Origin: Thermoprotei archaeon
GTDB taxonomy: Archaea > Thermoproteota > Thermoprotei > Thermoproteales > B15-G16
Reading direction: 5' to 3'
DNA: 64,000 nt
NCBI GenBank assembly: GCA_003649205.1
Contig: QMRC01000003.1
Location: forward strand, 145,048-209,047
A program made the translations under genes and the position numbers. The first letter of the stretch is position 1. Every line of letters begins with the position of its first letter. Under the pieces are notes generated by a model, which made no database searches, had not been told where the DNA came from, and saw nothing but the letters and a program-made list of their open reading frames with translations. Positions 8,040-16,331 of the stretch are shown in pieces.

Positions 8040-9194
8040 CTAGTGATACCTATATGTTCCTTTTCTACCACTCAGTGCCTTACTTATGAGATTTCGTACT
8101 ATGTCCTCGGTTACTTCTATTGGGTTGTTTTCTAGATTTCTTCGGTACCCTAGTGTGTGCTTTACGTAGGTTTCTAGCTCTTCTTCTTGAACTCCTACAT
8201 CTTTTACGCTATTTGGTATCTCTACTCTATCGAGAAGTTTACAGAGCTTGATTATGAGGTCTTGTACTGTTTCTACGTTTAGTAGGTGTAGTAGTTTCTC
8301 TACTTTGTCTCTGGGTATGTGCTGTAGATCTAGCTCAAGTACGTACGGTAGTGTTAATGCGTTTGCTAGTCCATGATGTACGTCGTGGTGTGTTGTGAGG
8401 TAGTACCCCATTGCGTGTACGAGTACTGTCCCTGCTACGTTTATTGCCATTCCAGCTAGTGTTGCTGCTAGGTGTAGCTTCTCTTGTGCGGTTTCATCAC
8501 CCTTTGCTGCTCTCTCCACATTCTCTATGATGAGTTTAATGGCTTCGAGTGCTAGCACATCGGATATTGGTGTTGATCTCTTGGATACGTATGCTTCTAG
8601 TGCATGTGAGAGTGCGTCCATTGCTGTCCACGTAATTAGCTTAGGTGGTAGGTACCTAATGACGTCGGGATCCACTATAGCTACCTTAGGTATTATCGCT
8701 GGACCGACAACTACTACCTTCCTCTTCTCCTTAACTATGGTCAGTACTGAGTTCTTCGTTACCTCACTGCCTGTACCACAGGTCGTTGGTATTGCTACGA
8801 TTGGTAGTGCGTTACCTGTAACTACCTTAGGGTAGAGGTACTCCTCGACTCTACCACCTTGAACAGCTACTACAGCAGCTGCCTTACCCACATCAATTAC
8901 ACTACCACCACCAAAGGCAACTATGACCTCACTACCTCTCTCCCTAGCGAATTCACTACATCTCTGTGCTGTTTCAGTTGATGGATTGGGTTCAACGCCG
9001 CTGAATACATGGACCTCTACTCCAGCTTCTTGAAGTAGCTTGGTTATCTTATCGAGGTAACCTGATTCCTTAGCGAATCTCCTACCAACTACTAAGAGTG
9101 CTCTTGAACCGAAGTTCCTAACTACTTGACCTACCTCCTTGATAGATCCTCTACCGAATATTACCTCAGTTGGACAGTAGTACCTGAAGTACAT
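8040..9194 (-). CDS. Iron-containing alcohol dehydrogenase
   Basis: 384 aa from the ATG at 9194, chosen because GAGGTGGG precedes it directly and because an upstream start would run into the GDPD gene. Family signatures: FGRGSIKEVG, the nucleotide loop VAFGGGSVIDVGKA, IPTTCGTGSEVTKNSVL, and metal-binding His residues in DALSHALEAYVS, HAMGYYLTTHHDVHHG. These enzymes oxidise alcohols or reduce aldehydes with NAD(P). It is the last gene of the run that starts with ABC permeases and a glycerophosphodiesterase, so glycerol or a glycerol-like polyol is a reasonable but unproven substrate. Confidence 0.85.
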   Translation of the reverse strand: MYFRYYCPTEVIFGRGSIKEVGQVVRNFGSRALLVVGRRFAKESGYLDKITKLLQEAGVEVHVFSGVEPNPSTETAQRCSEFARERGSEVIVAFGGGSVIDVGKAAAVVAVQGGRVEEYLYPKVVTGNALPIVAIPTTCGTGSEVTKNSVLTIVKEKRKVVVVGPAIIPKVAIVDPDVIRYLPPKLITWTAMDALSHALEAYVSKRSTPISDVLALEAIKLIIENVERAAKGDETAQEKLHLAATLAGMAINVAGTVLVHAMGYYLTTHHDVHHGLANALTLPYVLELDLQHIPRDKVEKLLHLLNVETVQDLIIKLCKLLDRVEIPNSVKDVGVQEEELETYVKHTLGYRRNLENNPIEVTEDIVRNLISKALSGRKGTYRYH

Positions 9195-9234
9195 GTACCC
9201 ACCTCGAGTAGAGTACGTACTTGATGAAGATAAA

Positions 9235-9891
9235 TCAGTACCCACTTAAGAGCCTTTTCACCAGCTCTGGAATGTCGGTAACGATACCGTCAACACCTAG
9301 CTTCACCGCATTGATGATCTGACCCTCATCATTTAGAGTCCACACAACGACCTTTATACCGTGTGTATGTAGTTGCTCAACTAGTTCTCGATCTAGAAAG
9401 TCAATCCTTATAGATACACCATCCGCCTGAGCACACTTAGCTACGTAGTATGGGTCGACAGGTCTCTCACTGAGACTAATAAATGTCCGTGACTTAGGTA
9501 GTAGCTCCTTGATTACTCTTAGCGAGTAGTGGTAAGCTGATGAGAAGTAGAGTCTCTCATCTGAGATACCCAACTCCATAACTAACTTACACACTGAATC
9601 CTCTATCCTTGGTACCTTGAGGTCTAGCCAGATACCGATAGGGTACTTCAACACTTCACTTAGTAAGTCCCTCAGCTTAGGTGCTCTAGATCGCTTTACG
9701 CTGTACCTAATTGACTCTATGAACCTCTTAACTCTAGATACTGGAACTACTGGATCTGGTGGGTGGTACGCAATTAACTCTCCACCGTACGAATATACAT
9801 CAATCTCAATGACATTAGCACCCTGTGAGATACACTTTGCTACCCTACCGAGTGAGTTACACGCATGAGCTATCACTAGTGGTTTCAACAT
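9235..9891 (-). CDS. Glycerophosphodiester phosphodiesterase (GDPD/UgpQ-like)
   Basis: 218 aa. GDPDs split glycerophosphodiesters into glycerol-3-phosphate and an alcohol. Seen: an N-terminal VIAHAC (canonical AHRG), GANVIEIDVY with the metal residues E and D, the His of AYHPPDP, GIWLDLKV, and the C-terminal VVVWTLND and GVDGIVTDIPE that define the barrel end. The Arg after the first catalytic His is replaced by Ala, so activity may differ. The gene lies two bases after the ABC ATPase, an arrangement like ugpC-ugpQ of enteric bacteria. Confidence 0.82.
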   Translation of the reverse strand: MLKPLVIAHACNSLGRVAKCISQGANVIEIDVYSYGGELIAYHPPDPVVPVSRVKRFIESIRYSVKRSRAPKLRDLLSEVLKYPIGIWLDLKVPRIEDSVCKLVMELGISDERLYFSSAYHYSLRVIKELLPKSRTFISLSERPVDPYYVAKCAQADGVSIRIDFLDRELVEQLHTHGIKVVVWTLNDEGQIINAVKLGVDGIVTDIPELVKRLLSGY

Positions 9892-9893
9892 AC

Positions 9894-11000
9894 TTATACA
9901 ACTAGTTTGCCTGTTTTCCTATCGAATATGTGTACCCTGTTGAAGTCAAGTACGACCCATACTTCTTGACCTGCTGCAATTTCTGAGGCTGTTGATGCGG
10001 ATTCAATGACCTTAATTATGTGATCACCAATCCTGACGTTGACTATGACCTCCCTACCAAGTGGTTCTGTAACGTACACTACACCCTTGATAGCTGATGT
10101 AGCTGGTCCCTTACTTATCTTGAGGTCTTCTGGTCTAACACCGAACACTACCTCGCTACTACTAGCTCTAGACCTAACGACTTCACCTAGCTCTCTAGGT
10201 AGCTCTATCTCAAATGACGTGAAGTCAAGTACATACCTACCATCTCTCTCCACCAGTGAGCAATCGAGTAAGTTCATTGGTGGTGCACCTATGAATCCAG
10301 CAACGAACACATTCGCTGGTCTATTGTAGATCTCATCAGGTGGGCCATACTGCTGTAGCTTACCCTCATTCATGACTGCAATCCTGTCAGCTAAGGTCAT
10401 AGCTTCTGCTTGGTCGTGCGTTACGTAGACAGTAGTTATCTTGAGCTCCTTCTGAAGTCTCTTCAACTCAGCTCTCATAAGTATCCTCAACTTAGCATCT
10501 AGGTTGCTAAGTGGCTCGTCTAGGAGGAAGACATCAGGTTGCTTCACAAGTGCTCTTGCTAGTGCTACTCTCTGCTGCTGACCACCAGAGAGCTGTGCTG
10601 GGTACCTATCCAGTAGGTGATCTATCTGAAGCATCTTAGCAACTTCCCTAACCCTCCTAGCGATCTCCTGCTTAGGTAACTTCTTTAACTTCAGTGGAAA
10701 CGCTATGTTGTCAAACACGGTCATGTGTGGGTACAGTGCATAGCTCTGAAAGACCATACCTATGTTCCGGTCCTTAGGAGGCCAGTCTGTTACATCAATC
10801 TCATCGAAGTATATCCTACCCTTAGTCGGTTTGTAGATGCCAGCTATACAGAAGAGAGTTGTTGTCTTACCACAACCAGAGGGACCTAGCAATACAACGA
10901 ATTCACCATCCTTAATCTCTAGGTTTAAACCATCTACAGCCTTAACACTACCGAAGTACTTACAGAGATCAACTAACCTCACACTAACCACATACCTCAC
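9894..11000 (-). CDS. Carbohydrate ABC transporter ATP-binding protein (MalK/UgpC/MsmX type)
   Basis: 368 aa. Walker A GPSGCGKTT, Q-loop VFQSYALYPHMTV, signature LSGGQQQRVALARAL, Walker B VFLLDEPLSNLDAKLR and the switch His in YVTHDQAEAM are all intact. The C-terminal OB-like domain (about 240-368) contains GVRPEDLKI, typical of MalK-like regulators. It energises the permeases at 11009 and 11905. Because the second permease pair in this window (18797, 19657) has no ATPase nearby, this protein may serve both, as MsmX and MsiK do in bacteria. Confidence 0.93.
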   Translation of the reverse strand: MRYVVSVRLVDLCKYFGSVKAVDGLNLEIKDGEFVVLLGPSGCGKTTTLFCIAGIYKPTKGRIYFDEIDVTDWPPKDRNIGMVFQSYALYPHMTVFDNIAFPLKLKKLPKQEIARRVREVAKMLQIDHLLDRYPAQLSGGQQQRVALARALVKQPDVFLLDEPLSNLDAKLRILMRAELKRLQKELKITTVYVTHDQAEAMTLADRIAVMNEGKLQQYGPPDEIYNRPANVFVAGFIGAPPMNLLDCSLVERDGRYVLDFTSFEIELPRELGEVVRSRASSSEVVFGVRPEDLKISKGPATSAIKGVVYVTEPLGREVIVNVRIGDHIIKVIESASTASEIAAGQEVWVVLDFNRVHIFDRKTGKLVV

Positions 11001-11008
11001 CTCCTAGA

Positions 11009-11893
11009 TTAAGCACCCTTAACACCACCAACCTGAACCTGCATGAGATACTTCTGAGTTAAGACGAAGAAGACTAAGGGTGGTATACAGTAGAATAGTG
11101 CTGTTGCTGCTAGTAGTGAGTAGTCTACGTACCTAAACTCACCAATTAGGTTGAGTACGTGAACTGATAGTGGGAAGAGGTTGGGATCGAAGAGGAATGT
11201 GTATGCGAATATGAACTCATTCCAGCCTGCTAGAAATGCAAAGATCGATACAGCAGCTATACCTGGCTTGACCAGAGGTAGAATTACCTTCCTCCAGGCC
11301 TGTAACCTACTACATCCATCTACGAGAGCTGATGCCTCGACATCCCATGGTATTGCGTCAAAGAATCCCTTAATCAACCAAGCCGCCATAGGTATTTCGA
11401 ATGCTGCCTTAGCAATTATGACGCCAAATAGCGTATTGATCAGACCCATTAGGTGGAGTAGGTAGAATGTAGCTATGAGAAGTGTGATACCAGGGAAGGC
11501 GTGTAGTGCTATTATGAGGAGTAGCATCTTGTCTCTAAGTGGGAACTCTATTCTTGAGAGAGCATAACCAGCTAGTAGAGCAATCGATACCTCAAAGACC
11601 GTAACACCACCTGCTATGATTAGTGAGTTCAGTGCTATAGGCCATATCATCGGTATAGTGACTTCACCAAACTTGATCTCCTGCCATAAGAATCTCCAGC
11701 CCCTGATCGAGAAGTTTGTCGGTATGAAACCAACTAGTACCCTATCACTGATTGACTGCATGAAGAGCCATAGGTACATCATTATGAGTGGTATCGTAGC
11801 AGCAGTCATAACACCATATATCACAGCCTTCATCAATGCTCTCTTAATTCTATACGAGTACGGATTCACTACCGATCTCCTACCCCTATACAT
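11009..11893 (-). CDS. Carbohydrate ABC transporter permease (MalG/UgpE type)
   Basis: 294 aa, six predicted membrane helices. The EAA loop VEASALVDGCSRLQAWRKVI faces the ATPase. The N-terminus YSYRIKRALMKAVIYGVMTA leads into helix 1, and the end QKYLMQVQVGGVKGA is the usual family tail. It forms the pore with the permease at 11905. Eight bases separate it from the ATPase gene. Confidence 0.9.
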   Translation of the reverse strand: MYRGRRSVVNPYSYRIKRALMKAVIYGVMTAATIPLIMMYLWLFMQSISDRVLVGFIPTNFSIRGWRFLWQEIKFGEVTIPMIWPIALNSLIIAGGVTVFEVSIALLAGYALSRIEFPLRDKMLLLIIALHAFPGITLLIATFYLLHLMGLINTLFGVIIAKAAFEIPMAAWLIKGFFDAIPWDVEASALVDGCSRLQAWRKVILPLVKPGIAAVSIFAFLAGWNEFIFAYTFLFDPNLFPLSVHVLNLIGEFRYVDYSLLAATALFYCIPPLVFFVLTQKYLMQVQVGGVKGA

Positions 11894-11904
11894 GGCATCA
11901 CCCC

Positions 11905-12894
11905 CTAAGCAATCTCAATCTTTGCAGGCGATATCATCCTCCTGAACTTGAACACCTTCATGTAAGCGACAACACATATAATCGAAACAATGACCAGCAC
12001 CATAGCTAGTGCAGCGCCAAAACCTAGCTCAAGATGTTCAAATGCTTGGTGGTATGCAAATAGCGACCAAACCTCTGTAGCATAGAATGGGCCACCATTG
12101 GTCACTATCAGGATGTACTCGTAAGATGCTAGGAGACTTAGCGTCTGCCACGCTGTAACAAACATGAGTGGCCACTTCAGCAGTGGTAGGATTATGTCCT
12201 TAATTATTCTCCACTCAGAAGCACCATCAACACGAGCAGCGATTATGTAGTCTCTAGGTATTGACTTGAGAGCTGATGAGAACACAATCATACCGAATGA
12301 ACAACCAACGAAGCCGTTGATGAGTATTATGAAGAGCATGGGGTACTCCATCAACCAGTTAATTGGCTTATCGCTGAGACCAAGAGCGAGAACAAATTGA
12401 TTGAGTAAACCATACTCAGTTGGGTCAAGTACCCATAACCACAGTAGACCATAGACAACTGGTGGTGAGGATCGCGGTAGTAGCCAGAGAGCCCTATAGA
12501 AGAGAGCACTCCTCTCATCCATGTAGTAAGTGAGTAGAGCAAGGAGAAGACCAACGAAGACATTCCACAGCAACGTACAGGAAACGTAGATTGCAGTATT
12601 CACAACAACCTTCATCGTAAATGGATGCTTACCTATGTTGAAGTAATTCTCAAGACCAACCCAATGCCACTCAGCTCTCCTAATACTCATGTCCGTAAAC
12701 GAGAGAAAGACAGTTAGGAATACAGGACCAAACCAAAAGAGAGCAATCATGACAATACATGGGCCTAGGAAGATGGTAAGTAGTAGGAACTTCCTAGCTC
12801 TAGGGCTCAGTTTACTCCTTGAACGATGTAGCCTTCTAGAGGACATCAGGGGTAATTGTGCAGGTAGGGTAAAAAAGAATTTCCTTTTAGACAT
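11905..12894 (-). CDS. Carbohydrate ABC transporter permease (MalF/UgpA type)
   Basis: 329 aa with a basic N-terminus and six predicted helices. The EAA loop YIIAARVDGASEWRIIKDI is present, and the segment GGPFYATEVWSLFAYHQAFE is characteristic of UgpA/MalF relatives. It begins a run of tightly spaced genes (permease, permease, ATPase, GDPD, alcohol dehydrogenase) on the minus strand. The probable substrate-binding protein at 13372 is separated from it by an opposite-strand gene, so it is likely transcribed on its own. Confidence 0.9.
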   Translation of the reverse strand: MSKRKFFFTLPAQLPLMSSRRLHRSRSKLSPRARKFLLLTIFLGPCIVMIALFWFGPVFLTVFLSFTDMSIRRAEWHWVGLENYFNIGKHPFTMKVVVNTAIYVSCTLLWNVFVGLLLALLTYYMDERSALFYRALWLLPRSSPPVVYGLLWLWVLDPTEYGLLNQFVLALGLSDKPINWLMEYPMLFIILINGFVGCSFGMIVFSSALKSIPRDYIIAARVDGASEWRIIKDIILPLLKWPLMFVTAWQTLSLLASYEYILIVTNGGPFYATEVWSLFAYHQAFEHLELGFGAALAMVLVIVSIICVVAYMKVFKFRRMISPAKIEIA

Positions 12895-13052
12895 ATTGAT
12901 GTATAAAGCGAGTTACTTATACCTATTCATTAATCCCTACTACTTTAGCTAGTTAAGAAACTGGTGAAAGTGTACGATCAGTGAATGATCTGGTCTCAGT
13001 ATTGATCTCCTAAAATTACTTTTCTCTCCTAAGTACTACGGGTGATTCTCTC

Positions 13053-13382
13053 ATGACAGAAGTACGAGTAGCTAGGCTAAGCAATATAATCGAGGTAATC
13101 GACGAGGTATTTAATGGCGATACCTACGACTACTTACTCACTGCAATCCTGAATAGGGACATAGATGGTGTTAAGACGGTAGTGGAGAAGGTAGCTCAAA
13201 TAGTTTCCACAAGAACGGGTGTAGACCTAGGTACTGTACGTGTTCACGTGTACGACTACGTTGTAGGTATTGTTGAGAGTATTATAGAGGATTTTGTTCT
13301 TCTGAAAAGAAAGCTTGAGGAACTTAGAGATTTAGATGCTAAGGGAGGTAGAGGGGGAGAAAATAGGGAGTTTACTCCGTGA
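13053..13382 (+). CDS. Hypothetical 109-aa helical protein
   Basis: ATG at 13053, preceded by a moderate GGTGATTCTC site. The product (starting MTEVRVARLSNIIEVIDEVF) looks wholly alpha-helical and acidic, with a coiled-coil-like stretch ending at KRKLEELRDL and a Gly-rich, charged tail. I recognise no family. It sits on the strand opposite to the transport genes, between the binding protein and the permeases. Its last 11 bases overlap the end of the binding-protein gene. It could be a local regulator; nothing in the sequence proves this. Confidence 0.6.
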   Translation: MTEVRVARLSNIIEVIDEVFNGDTYDYLLTAILNRDIDGVKTVVEKVAQIVSTRTGVDLGTVRVHVYDYVVGIVESIIEDFVLLKRKLEELRDLDAKGGRGGENREFTP

Positions 13383-14889
13383 TCACGACTTCTTTAGCTA
13401 GCTCTGGATCTGCCTTTATTGAGTCTATCATGAACTTTAGTGCCTCATCTGGCTTCATCTTACCCATCTCAACAGCTGCAATAGCGTCAAAGATTATCTT
13501 CTTGTACTTGCTCCATAGTGGGTGCATTGGCTCGAATGTCGTGTAGTCTAGCATGTATGCTACATCGCTTAGGAACTTAGCTTTCTTCATCTCTGGGTGC
13601 TCTAGGCTTGCCTTTCTAACGGGTATGTGTGCACTGCCAACAGCGTGCTTTACATCGAATTCTGGTTGCGTTACTAGTGCTAGTATTAGTGCAGCTACTT
13701 CTGGGTGCTTGCTCTGGCTAGTTATGACGTAGACGAATGGGTGTGATAGTGTTACTGGTTTTCCACCCTTGTATCCACTTGGTACTAGCATGAATATGAA
13801 GTTCTCCCACAGGTATGACTCAGGTACCTTACCTAGCTTGGGGTGGTATGGTACTTTTTGCCACTCAGCCCAGTGCCATGTACCACCGAACCAGAATAAT
13901 GTCTGTCCTGAGACAACTGCTGTGTGTATGGATCTCCAGGACCACGTTGTCATGTCTGACGGTATCACCTTGTAGACCTGTGCACCCTTATAGAACCACT
14001 CCAAGGCCTTCAGCATTGCGCCCTTCTTCAGCACCATCTTACCTGTTGCTGGATCCCATAACTTACCACCGTAAGCTAGGTAGATCTGCCACAGCTCTCC
14101 ACCAGGTGTTGGTCTATGTAGTATACCGTACTTAACCAATCCCTTCTCAACTGCTTTCTTAGCTAGCTCTAGCATGTCGTCTAGTGTGAATTCTCCGCTC
14201 TTCACCTTCTCTGGTAGTGCAGCTATCTCCTCGTCTGTCCACCCAAGTGCTTTAAGTGCTGGCTTCCAAACGTAGACTGGTCTAGCTTCTGTATCCTGTG
14301 GTATTGCCCATATGTGTCCCTTGTAGGTTACAGCTTCCCACAGTGGTTTTGGTATGTCGTAGAATGCGAGGTCCCAGTACTTCTCCACATACTCATCCAG
14401 TGGTATTATAATTCCCTTCTCCGCTAGCATTGGTATCCACTCGTGACCTACAGCAATTATGTCTGGTAGCTTACCCGCCTCATAAGCTAAGTAAATCTTC
14501 TTCTCGTACTCAGCCCATGGACCTCTGTGGTAGTACTTCTCAACAACCTTAACTTCAGCTGTAATACCGAGTGTCTTCAGTAACTCTGTCAGTAGCTTTG
14601 CAGCAGCCTCTGGATTATTAACTCTAGTTACTGATGCTGGGTCACCAGCACCCCAAACCCTTAACTCAATGGTGACACCTTTCTTCAGTTCCTCTAGCTC
14701 ACTCTTCAGTTTCTCGTACTCCTTCTTCAATTTCTCATACTCTTCAGGTGGAATACCAGTGGGAGGTGGCGGTGTGGGTGGAGCTGGTGGTGCTGGTCTT
14801 GGTATGGCGTAGTAGCCAATTGCTATACCAATTACTAAGCCAACTATGAGAAGTACTATCGCTAAGGTTAATGCTCTCTTCTCAGCCAT
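13372..14889 (-). CDS. Carbohydrate/glycerol-phosphate ABC transporter substrate-binding protein
   Basis: 505 aa from the ATG at 14889. The frame is open to 14916, but a TATA-like TTTAAATA at 14925-14932 places transcription start near 14902, inside that extension. The protein starts with an uncleaved-looking membrane anchor (LTLAIVLLIVGLVIGIAIGY), then a Pro-rich linker and a heptad stretch rich in K, E and L. An extracellular solute-binding fold of the MalE/UgpB class follows, with DIIAVGHEWIPMLAEKGIII and DMLELAKKAVEKG. It should capture a sugar or glycerophosphodiester outside the cell for the permeases at 11009 and 11905. Confidence 0.85.
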   Translation of the reverse strand: MAEKRALTLAIVLLIVGLVIGIAIGYYAIPRPAPPAPPTPPPPTGIPPEEYEKLKKEYEKLKSELEELKKGVTIELRVWGAGDPASVTRVNNPEAAAKLLTELLKTLGITAEVKVVEKYYHRGPWAEYEKKIYLAYEAGKLPDIIAVGHEWIPMLAEKGIIIPLDEYVEKYWDLAFYDIPKPLWEAVTYKGHIWAIPQDTEARPVYVWKPALKALGWTDEEIAALPEKVKSGEFTLDDMLELAKKAVEKGLVKYGILHRPTPGGELWQIYLAYGGKLWDPATGKMVLKKGAMLKALEWFYKGAQVYKVIPSDMTTWSWRSIHTAVVSGQTLFWFGGTWHWAEWQKVPYHPKLGKVPESYLWENFIFMLVPSGYKGGKPVTLSHPFVYVITSQSKHPEVAALILALVTQPEFDVKHAVGSAHIPVRKASLEHPEMKKAKFLSDVAYMLDYTTFEPMHPLWSKYKKIIFDAIAAVEMGKMKPDEALKFMIDSIKADPELAKEVVITE

Positions 14890-14924
14890 ATTAATGACCC
14901 TCGTGCTATAAGACACAATAGCCC

Positions 14925-14932
14925 TATTTAAA
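14925..14932 (-). promoter_or_regulatory. TATA box of the binding-protein gene
   Basis: The minus strand reads TTTAAATA here. It lies 36-43 bases before the ATG at 14889, so a start of transcription about 25 bases downstream leaves a short leader holding GAGGGT. It helps reject the longer reading frame starting at 14916. Confidence 0.5.
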
Positions 14933-15053
14933 ACTTTTCTATCCCGAATATACGATATAGGGAAGATAAGAGGCTTAGTACCTTATATATTCACATTAAT
15001 TTGCTAACTCATGAACATATATCCTTTGTATGTCTATGTAGGTTACTAGAGTT

Positions 15054-16331
15054 TTGGCGGGGGACTTCGCTTATATATCTGTATTGTGGTTGCTTTTGGG
15101 GGTTGCCTTGTCCTTAAGGTGGAGTGTTGTTGCTCTGTGTTTTGCGCTTGCTCTAATTGGTACTTCTGGTTTTAGGTTGCTAATTCCTGCTATCTCATAC
15201 CTGTGTAGGTACGTCTTCGGTGTCTCTGCTCTTGCGCTTGCTCTCTTGACTGTTCTCTTTTTCGTTGCTAGGTCTATCTCCTCTGTCCTGGTTGGTAAAT
15301 TATGTGAGGTTTATGGTAGGTTGAATGTAGTTGTGTTCATTGCTTTCTCTCTATTTGCTTTAGTTTCCCTGCTATTTGCCTTTGCTGGCTCCATACATCT
15401 CGTCCTTGTTCTTAGGTTTGTGCAGGGTCTCCTAAGTGGTTTTGCTTGGGTTACTGTTCAGCTCCTTCTTGGGCTTTCTGTTCCTAAGGAGTTTAGGGGT
15501 AGGGTTTTCGCTATCTACTTTATGCTTGGTTCTCTTGGTTTTTCCTTAGGAAATTACCTGTACTCTGTGCTCTCTAGCTTTTCCCTATTATGGATTTGTT
15601 TTGTTGCTTTCTGCATGTACTGTGTTTGTGCTATCTTATCTCTACTCCTACCTTCGAGAGCTACGATTACTGGTATTCCCAGTGCTAACGTTCTTCGCGG
15701 TCTCTCATCTGTATTACGTGTTTTGAGGTTTGGTTTTCCTCTCTTTACTTTGCTCTTTGTTGTTCGTCTCTACTTCTCTATTGTTGGTGGTGAGCTGGGT
15801 TATGTGTACTTATGTGAGTTCACAGGTTTATCTATGGGGGTTGTTGCTAGGTTTCTAGCTATTGTTTCATTGATTTCCCTTGCTGTTAGCTATGGTATTG
15901 CTTGGTTGGGTGATAGATTTTCTGACTTACTTGCTCTATACCTATGTTCTCTACTCCTAGTTGCTGGTTCCCTACTTCTTGCTGTCTCTAATGTGTCTCT
16001 TGTATTCCTTGGTTTCCTTCTCTTGTCGAGTAGTTTGAGGTCTCTAACACCTTTGTCTAGGAAATTTGCTACTACGTACTTTAGGTCTAGAGGTGTTGCT
16101 ATTGGTCTCGTTAATTCTGTTACTAATTTAGGTGCTGCTCTTGGTGCTGTTTCTGCTGGTTATCTCTACGATGTTCTTGGTCTTGTGACTATATCTATTA
16201 GATTTCTTAGTACTTCTACTGATCTCTGTATTTTTACTCTTGTGTTAGCTCTCTTTGTATCTACTTTAGTTCTCTTCTCATGTCTCCTACTTCACATGTG
16301 GAGGTTTAGGTTAAAGAGCTCCAAATATTAG
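15054..16331 (+). CDS. Major facilitator superfamily transporter
   Basis: 425 aa, about twelve hydrophobic segments. The loop between helices 2 and 3 reads GKLCEVYGRLN, a form of the MFS GxxxDRxGRR motif. VLRFVQGLLSGFAW matches the helix 4 motif, and the second half repeats the pattern with GDRFSD. The substrate cannot be told. TTG start at 15054 is the earliest in frame; a start later in helix 1 is possible. Codon use is very T-rich, as expected for a membrane protein here. The last 21 bases overlap the converging MgtC/DUF4010 gene. Confidence 0.85.
   Translation: MAGDFAYISVLWLLLGVALSLRWSVVALCFALALIGTSGFRLLIPAISYLCRYVFGVSALALALLTVLFFVARSISSVLVGKLCEVYGRLNVVVFIAFSLFALVSLLFAFAGSIHLVLVLRFVQGLLSGFAWVTVQLLLGLSVPKEFRGRVFAIYFMLGSLGFSLGNYLYSVLSSFSLLWICFVAFCMYCVCAILSLLLPSRATITGIPSANVLRGLSSVLRVLRFGFPLFTLLFVVRLYFSIVGGELGYVYLCEFTGLSMGVVARFLAIVSLISLAVSYGIAWLGDRFSDLLALYLCSLLLVAGSLLLAVSNVSLVFLGFLLLSSSLRSLTPLSRKFATTYFRSRGVAIGLVNSVTNLGAALGAVSAGYLYDVLGLVTISIRFLSTSTDLCIFTLVLALFVSTLVLFSCLLLHMWRFRLKSSKY

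Noticed and set aside
12950..13052. Inverted repeat GATCAGTGAATGATC and a GTGAAAG element
   Set aside because: Too short, and the boxes and spacing do not fit a guide RNA.
14890..14916. Longer start for the binding-protein gene at 13372
   Set aside because: It lies at or upstream of the predicted transcription start set by the TATA box at 14925-14932.
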